Below, piece after piece: positions 59,904-64,000 of a stretch of DNA of 64,000 nt. The notes beneath the pieces were generated by a model. The model saw only the letters and a program-made list of their open reading frames with translations, ran no database searches and was not told the DNA's origin. Within the stretch, counting starts at the first letter, position 1; each line of letters begins with the position of its first letter. A program made the translations under genes and the position numbers. This stretch comes from an uncultured bacterium (GTDB lineage Bacteria > Patescibacteriota > Minisyncoccia > Phycocordibacterales > UBA9973), in NCBI GenBank assembly GCA_937895515.1, contig CALAYS010000011.1:1-64000 (forward strand), written 5' to 3'.

Positions 59904-61377
59904 CGAAGGTAATAGTTTAAGTACTCAACAAAAAATATGTAACGAGTATGCGTTAAAAAATAATTATACGATTATTAATACTTTTGTTGAGCAAGGAGAA
60001 AGTGCAAAAACCGCAAATCGTACTGAGCTTCAAAAACTTCTTGCGTATTGTGCAGATAAAAAGAATGGAGTAAAAGTGGTTATTATTTATAAACTTGATC
60101 GTTTGTCTCGTAACACAGATGATTACAGTCAGATCCGATTACTTCTTAAACGCTATGGAGTAGAAATTAAATCTACTTCTGAGCACTTTGAAAATACGCC
60201 CGTAGGTCGTTTTATGGAAAACACAATGGCAAATATAGCTCAATTTGATAATGACATAAGGTCTGAGCGCTCTGCAGGAGGTATGAGAGACGCTATGAGA
60301 GACGGTAGATATGTCTGGATGGCTACTGTGGGTTATAAAAATGTAAAAATCGGAGGCAGGTCTACTATTGAGCAAGATGAAAAAATGGCACCGCTTATAT
60401 TAAAAACTTTTGAACTTATTGCTTCAAATATGTATCCCACAGAAGAAGTTCGTAGAATAATAACAAAGGAAGGATTACTAAATAAAAAAGGTTTACCTTT
60501 TTCAAAGGGGTATTTTTATTCAATGTTAACTAACGAACTTTTTACAGGATGGATTGTAAAGTTCGGTGAACGACACCGTGGTACTTTTAAACCCATTATT
60601 TCTGATGAGCTTTTTAATCAAGTACAAAGCGTATTAAAAAATAAGGGGCGCAAACACTCATCTTACATTACAGATAATCCAAATTTCCCATTACGTAAAT
60701 TTATAGTAAATAAAGAGGGCGATAAACTTACAGGTAGTTTTTCAAAAGGAAATGGAGGTAAATACCCTTTCTATCGTTTTGGAGAAAAAGGCACAAACCA
60801 TAATAGGGATAACTTTCAAAAAGGTTTTATGGAATATTTAGATGAATACCGTTTTGATAACGAAAACCTAAATAAACTAAAAGAGCTAGTCCGTGAAAAT
60901 TTAATCATGTCAACAATAGATCAACGTAAGGAAACAGACCGCCTAAAGAAACGCATAAACGAACTTACGGAAAAACAAACAGGTATAATTAAAAAGAATC
61001 TAGATGGGGTTATCCCAGACAGCGTATTAAAACAGCAACTATCAATAATTGAAAAAGAGTTGTTAAATATAAATTCAATTCTAGCTAATACTCCTGATAC
61101 GGAAAACGATTATGAGGAGGCGTTAGAGTTCCTTAATGAATACTTAAAAAAACCAAGTAAAGTCTGGGAGGAGGCTAATATAGACGTGAAGATTAAATTA
61201 CAATGGTTCCAATTCCCTAAAGGTTTAACGTTTTCAGGAAATATTTTTGGAACCACAGAAATGTGTTTACTATATAAGACAAAAGACGCCATTTCGGCGT
61301 CTAAGTCTTCTACGGTGGACCCTACAGGACTCGAACCTGCCACCCCATCATTGCAAATGATGTGCTCTACCAGATGA
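59836..61377 (+). CDS. large serine recombinase (resolvase-type integrase)
   Basis: The 513-residue frame has the serine recombinase N-terminal domain (HAVTYVRVSTKEQVDEGNSLSTQQ, nucleophile Ser17; YKLDRLSRNTDDY; GRFMENTMANIAQFDNDIRSER) and a recombinase DNA-binding domain (about 170-270, LLNKKGLPFSKGYFYSMLTNELFTGW). It also has a long coiled coil (about 340-400). The usual zinc-ribbon Cys pairs are missing (LTGSFSKGNGGKYPFYRF). It would integrate or excise the accessory element. The last ~23 residues are the antisense translation of a tRNA-Ala gene, so the normal C-terminus may lie earlier or may be formed by the target site. Start could also be the Met at 59848. Confidence 0.9.
   Translation: MINQMEQKHAVTYVRVSTKEQVDEGNSLSTQQKICNEYALKNNYTIINTFVEQGESAKTANRTELQKLLAYCADKKNGVKVVIIYKLDRLSRNTDDYSQIRLLLKRYGVEIKSTSEHFENTPVGRFMENTMANIAQFDNDIRSERSAGGMRDAMRDGRYVWMATVGYKNVKIGGRSTIEQDEKMAPLILKTFELIASNMYPTEEVRRIITKEGLLNKKGLPFSKGYFYSMLTNELFTGWIVKFGERHRGTFKPIISDELFNQVQSVLKNKGRKHSSYITDNPNFPLRKFIVNKEGDKLTGSFSKGNGGKYPFYRFGEKGTNHNRDNFQKGFMEYLDEYRFDNENLNKLKELVRENLIMSTIDQRKETDRLKKRINELTEKQTGIIKKNLDGVIPDSVLKQQLSIIEKELLNINSILANTPDTENDYEEALEFLNEYLKKPSKVWEEANIDVKIKLQWFQFPKGLTFSGNIFGTTEMCLLYKTKDAISASKSSTVDPTGLEPATPSLQMMCSTR
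61279..61298 (-). terminator. hairpin terminator of tRNA-Ala
   Basis: AGACGCC / GGCGTCT stem with loop ATTTC, followed on the minus strand by TTTTGTCTT. It lies inside the recombinase reading frame, downstream of the tRNA 3' end. Confidence 0.65.
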
Positions 61378-61388
61378 GCTAAGGGCCC
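61316..61388 (-). tRNA. tRNA-Ala (anticodon TGC)
   Basis: A cloverleaf of 73 bases. The acceptor GGGCCCT pairs with AGGGTCC. The D arm is TAGCTCATCTGGTAGAGC. The anticodon stem CATCA/TGATG encloses the loop TTTGCAA with anticodon TGC. The T arm has the usual GGTTCGAGTCC. CCA is not encoded. It is antisense to the 3' end of the serine recombinase frame and lies at the right edge of the accessory region, which fits use as an integration site. Confidence 0.95.
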
Positions 61389-61504
61389 AATTCACTAACA
61401 TAAATAGTTTATCATATAAAATTTAAATTGCAATATCTTTCTATTGACTACTACCCTGTTTATTGGTAAGGTGTTAAGGATTTAAAAAATAAACAATCAC
61501 GATT

Positions 61505-61939
61505 ATGGAAACAGCAACTCAAACTACAGAAACAAGCTTAAAAGCTTTATGGGAAAAAGCAGAAAAAGAAGCAGAAAACTCTCTTGCCAAAATTTCATTA
61601 CTTAAAAAATTTAAACCTGAAAATGGTTTAACCATCATTCAACAACCTGGATTTTTCCCATTATCAACACTTGAAAGAGTTTGTCGATGCATTGGGAAAG
61701 TTATTTTTTTAAAATTTGAAGAGGTAAATGAAATTTTTTTGTACAATGCTCACAACTATTCATTTGTATTGGCTCGCAATGGATCAAAGGAACATGGGGA
61801 CTACGAGCAAAAACAAAAAATTTCTGGTGGTTCAAATTCGGAAGAAATTCTTGATATTGGCGAATTTAGAATAGCTAATACTAAAGATGATGATATCTTA
61901 AGATATGCCGACTTTTCACTTTTTAGAATTAAGGACTAA
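61505..61939 (+). CDS. hypothetical protein, first of a two-gene unit
   Basis: The 144-residue protein begins with a Thr/Glu/Ala-rich helix (ATQTTETSLKALWEKAEKEAENSLAKISLLKKF). A compact domain follows, with IIQQPGFFPLSTLERVCRCIGKVIFLKFEEV, NEIFLYNAHNYSFVLARNGSKEH and DIGEFRIANTKDDDILRYADFSLFRIKD. No family is recognised. The next gene starts 2 bases after its stop. It lies outside the recombinase-tRNA boundary, so it is probably part of the resident chromosome. Confidence 0.65.
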   Translation: METATQTTETSLKALWEKAEKEAENSLAKISLLKKFKPENGLTIIQQPGFFPLSTLERVCRCIGKVIFLKFEEVNEIFLYNAHNYSFVLARNGSKEHGDYEQKQKISGGSNSEEILDIGEFRIANTKDDDILRYADFSLFRIKD

Positions 61940-61941
61940 CT

Positions 61942-62298
61942 ATGAAAGCAGAGGTAACATCACTCTTGTCGATAAAAATCGATTGGGCTGAATCTAAAAA
62001 ACTGAAGAATAAAGGAGAAATTTCAATTTACTATACTTTTGCTAATTATGGGAAAATCAAAGTTTCCGTAAGGGTAAAACCTGAAGATTTTCCAGAAGAC
62101 AAAATAAGCGAAAATAATAATCCTACAGAAAACAAAAAACCAGAAGTTTGTGATACAACTTTTTTTGAAAAAGAAAGAGAACTCTTAATAAGAATTCCTT
62201 TATCACAAATAAAAGACCCTATAACAATAAGGTTTTCTGGAGAGATAGAAGACAGCATCCCTGTAAAATCTTTTCAAATAGATATCGAGGATGATTAA
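61942..62298 (+). CDS. hypothetical protein, second of a two-gene unit
   Basis: The 118-residue protein is rich in beta strands (LSIKIDWAESKKLKNKGEISIYYTFANYGKIKVSVRV) with a charged, Asn/Glu/Lys-rich loop (residues 50-68) and a second strand cluster ending IPLSQIKDPITIRFSGEIEDSIPVKSFQIDIED. The fold looks like a small beta sandwich, but no family is recognised. It is in an operon with the preceding gene. Confidence 0.65.
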   Translation: MKAEVTSLLSIKIDWAESKKLKNKGEISIYYTFANYGKIKVSVRVKPEDFPEDKISENNNPTENKKPEVCDTTFFEKERELLIRIPLSQIKDPITIRFSGEIEDSIPVKSFQIDIEDD

Positions 62299-62352
62299 AA
62301 AGAATATTTCTTATTCAAGGCTAGCTGTAAAGCGATGCCTTTTTTTATATAA

Positions 62353-62383
62353 AAAAATCCCCATCATAAATGATGGGTTTTAT
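62353..62383. terminator. bidirectional terminator
   Basis: CCCATCAT / ATGATGGG stem with flanking A and T runs, between convergent genes (62298 and 62364). Confidence 0.8.
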
Positions 62384-63419
62384 TGTGAATAAAAGTATTC
62401 CTTAATCTTTCAAAAATTTCAGGAAACTGATTTATAGATACATCTTTAGATTCTTCTAAAACCATATTATAAAAAACAATATTTTGTAATATGGTTTTTT
62501 CTATAAGTTTTAAAATAGAAAAATTTTTATTTCTTCTTAAATTAAAATCTAAAATATTAGAAAAGTCCTTGTGTGTGATCCAAAGAACAGGGTTATTGAT
62601 TGCCAAGCTACTATGCATTAACATTACCCCTTTGGGAGCAATAGCAAAATCAACATCGGATTTTTTAAATGGAGCTAAATGCATTGCCTGTTCAATGTTT
62701 GATTTTTGAGTATCAACTACTGATTTTGAACCACCGATTACCCTATTTATCAAAATAATCTTATTACTGCCAGACTTCCCAAAATATTCATTATAGTAAA
62801 GTAAAGAATTGAGAATTTTTAAAATTTCAGGTTTTACAGTTTGTTTATAAAAATTGTAATGATTACAAATTAAAGATTTTAAATGCTCTTCATCTCCATT
62901 TAGCAAACCTGGAGCTAACTCGTTAAAAACAGGAATCTTGATTAAATTAGATCTAACTGTTACTTGTAGTTTTCTATAAGTTGATTTGAAATACCAAGAA
63001 GTTATTTGATTAATTATTCTACCAATAGCGTCAGAATCTTCTTTTGAAACTATAGGTATTATTGGCACGTAAGAAAACCCTATAACTTTTGGGTTTATCT
63101 TATAATCATTTACAAAAAATCTAATGTTCTCAGAAAATATCTCAGGATTATTAACTTCACCAATATTTTTATTAGTTTCAAAACGAGCCATATGAATTAA
63201 CTCAGGATTATTAAAACTTGGTAAAAGATTAAGAGCTGAACTAAAATGTAAATCATATGATTCATTTTTATCTTTTAAAACTTTCTCAAGCAAAGAGAAA
63301 GTATTTTGGACACTTTTATTAATTTTTACTTCATTAATGTCATTATTTTTACGAGCCAATGGACAAATTGAACAGCCTTGCTCGCAAGATTTTTCTGCTG
63401 GAAAAATTTCTATATTCAT
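62364..63419 (-). CDS. possible radical-SAM-type protein (CxxxCxxC)
   Basis: The 351-residue protein begins MNIEIFPAEKSCEQGCSICPLAR, with C12, C16 and C19 spaced C-x3-C-x2-C as in radical SAM enzymes. The rest is an alpha/beta region with IGFSYVPIIPIVSKEDSD, VTVRSNLIKIPVF and DVDFAIAPKGVMLMHSSLA. It has no other clear signature, and later radical-SAM motifs such as the GGE-like segment are not evident. It may be a divergent member or another Cys-cluster protein. It stands alone, convergent with the two-gene unit. Confidence 0.5.
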   Translation of the reverse strand: MNIEIFPAEKSCEQGCSICPLARKNNDINEVKINKSVQNTFSLLEKVLKDKNESYDLHFSSALNLLPSFNNPELIHMARFETNKNIGEVNNPEIFSENIRFFVNDYKINPKVIGFSYVPIIPIVSKEDSDAIGRIINQITSWYFKSTYRKLQVTVRSNLIKIPVFNELAPGLLNGDEEHLKSLICNHYNFYKQTVKPEILKILNSLLYYNEYFGKSGSNKIILINRVIGGSKSVVDTQKSNIEQAMHLAPFKKSDVDFAIAPKGVMLMHSSLAINNPVLWITHKDFSNILDFNLRRNKNFSILKLIEKTILQNIVFYNMVLEESKDVSINQFPEIFERLRNTFIHNKTHHL

Positions 63420-63560
63420 TTCTTTATAGTTTTAAATTTAAAAAAATATATAATACTTTTATAGATAAGTCAATCACGATTTAAAGCAGTTTAAATCTAC
63501 CGCTCACAAAACATAAAAATCTCCAAAATTGGAGATTTTTTTAACGATTTGGTGCACCGA
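63420..63560. other. spacer with two hairpins
   Basis: GATTTAAA / TTTAAATC (63478-63485 with 63490-63497) is a perfect 8-base stem. AAAAATCTCCAA / TTGGAGATTTTT (63515-63526 with 63529-63540) is a terminator-like stem followed by TTAACG; it is homologous to the hairpin at 53616-53665. No gene is seen here. Confidence 0.6.
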
Positions 63561-63692
63561 TTATAACACAGCACGAACTTTTTGAGCATATTCTGGAAAA
63601 TGTTGAGCTTTTACAAGCATGGAATACAGAAATGCATCATTTTTTTGCCCAAGAACGTAAGCCGGCACTTTTGGATGTGGTCCTCTAAAGTG
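63561..63692 (-). pseudogene. truncated C-terminal gene fragment
   Basis: A 43-codon open segment ends at a stop at 63561-63563 and is blocked upstream by an in-frame TAG. It reads HFRGPHPKVPAYVLGQKNDAF, then SMLVKAQHFPEYAQKVRAVL, which looks like real protein rather than spacer. The only possible start is GTG (residue ~9). I take it to be the tail of a broken gene; no family is named. Confidence 0.4.
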
Positions 63693-63708
63693 CTACAATA
63701 AGCATACT

Positions 63709-63873
63709 ATGAAACACAGCGACAACCTAACAGACCTTGTTGAACATTTACAGGATGACAAGAGTCAAAAGCCGGAAAACCCTGAAAACAAGGCGTGGGA
63801 ACTAAGGAATGATGATGGCGAGCTTATAAAACTCGATGATCATTTCAATAGCAATAGGACAAATAAATTCTAG
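63709..63873 (+). CDS. small charged protein of unknown function
   Basis: A 54-residue frame with a TACAAT box 9 bases before its ATG. It reads MKHSDNLTDLVEHLQDDK, then a Lys/Pro/Glu/Asn-rich stretch (SQKPENPENKAWELRNDD) and GELIKLDDHFNSNRTNKF. It is strongly hydrophilic and may be a small regulator or antitoxin-like protein, but nothing identifies it. The promoter-like box and clean stop are the main support. Confidence 0.45.
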   Translation: MKHSDNLTDLVEHLQDDKSQKPENPENKAWELRNDDGELIKLDDHFNSNRTNKF

Positions 63874-63923
63874 GGCTAAGTATCTTGAACTCTTTATTTA
63901 TAAAAGGATCCTTTAGATATTTA

Positions 63924-64000
63924 CTAAATCCAATCAATCTCATTCACCGAAGCATTATCCCACACTGGGATATCGTAAATTAATTTGGTATCCCCATTCT
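63924..64000 (-). CDS. 3' end of a gene running off the window
   Basis: On the minus strand a reading frame open for ~25 codons at the window edge ends with a TAG at 63924-63926. It reads NGDTKLIYDIPVWDNASVNEIDWI and looks like ordinary protein. The product cannot be named. The shortness makes this a weak call. Confidence 0.35.
   Translation of the reverse strand, partial: NGDTKLIYDIPVWDNASVNEIDWI

Noticed and set aside
61472..63482. Shared CAATCACGATT at 61494-61504 and 63472-63482
   Set aside because: Eleven bases repeated in AT-rich spacers 2 kb apart; no flanking similarity, likely chance.
1..64000. CRISPR array
   Set aside because: No regularly spaced direct repeats were seen; the only repeated sequences are palindromes and the Pro/Thr linker.
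1..64000. Alternative genetic code (TGA as Gly)
   Set aside because: Full-length housekeeping proteins are read with TGA as a stop, so recoding is not supported.

Overview
The window is AT-rich, gene-dense bacterial DNA that reads normally with the standard bacterial code (TGA works as a stop). I infer a member of the Candidate Phyla Radiation (Patescibacteria), most likely a Parcubacteria-type lineage. The reasons are: no biosynthetic pathways for amino acids or nucleotides; a non-oxidative pentose-phosphate set with a split transketolase; class II aldolase and GAPDH; an archaeal-type AspRS together with GatB; a CxxC-x17-CxxC protein; lamin-tail/PKD surface proteins; and short genes that are often leaderless. 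The assignment is inference; no rRNA gene lies in the window.

Region by region. 0-8.3 kb: a possible decayed ORF, two small membrane-protein genes, a 2058-residue secreted SpvB/FG-GAP/RHS protein with a toxin-like C-terminus, and a REP-associated tyrosine transposase (RAYT) gene that carries its own palindrome inside and around it. 8.3-13.6 kb: small membrane proteins, a coiled-coil lytic transglycosylase, ribosomal protein L25 and a FAD-linked oxidase. 13.6-22.1 kb: a Pro/Thr-linked surface protein, aldolase, a PfkB kinase, and an rpiB-rpe-tktN-tktC operon. 22.1-31.4 kb: a fatty-acid desaturase, an RGG/zinc protein, GAPDH, a gatB-obg-DHH-holin-like-YqeY block and a DnaQ-type exonuclease. 31.4-39.1 kb: NDH-2-like flavoprotein, LTD/PKD protein, ftsW, mraY, scpB, scpA and AspRS. 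39.1-45.4 kb: an alternating Nudix / alpha-beta hydrolase cluster, an ABC exporter, and trpS followed by a TrpR-like repressor. 45.5-52.5 kb: dnaB, recR, a short probable ncRNA, grpE, and the conserved infA-rpmJ-rpsM-rpsK-rpsD-rpoA-rplQ-rplM-rpsI operon.

53.4-61.4 kb is accessory DNA. It holds a terminase-small-subunit-like protein, a PIN-domain nuclease with a zinc ribbon, two HEPN-like proteins with RxxxxH motifs, a structured leader, small proteins, and a large serine recombinase whose frame runs antisense into a tRNA-Ala(UGC) gene. The right end (61.5-64 kb) has unknown proteins, a CxxxCxxC (radical-SAM-like) protein and gene fragments.

Two signals recur. First, ten genes have a -10 box exactly 6 nt before the ATG, as expected for leaderless mRNAs, and Shine-Dalgarno sequences are scarce. 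Second, palindromic elements occur inside coding frames: the REP-like palindrome twice in the RAYT gene, and a GC-rich insertion in the transketolase N-subunit. The strongest candidates for an undescribed system are the PIN/HEPN island next to the recombinase and tRNA, the interlocked inverted repeats before that recombinase, and the RHS toxin with two small downstream membrane genes.
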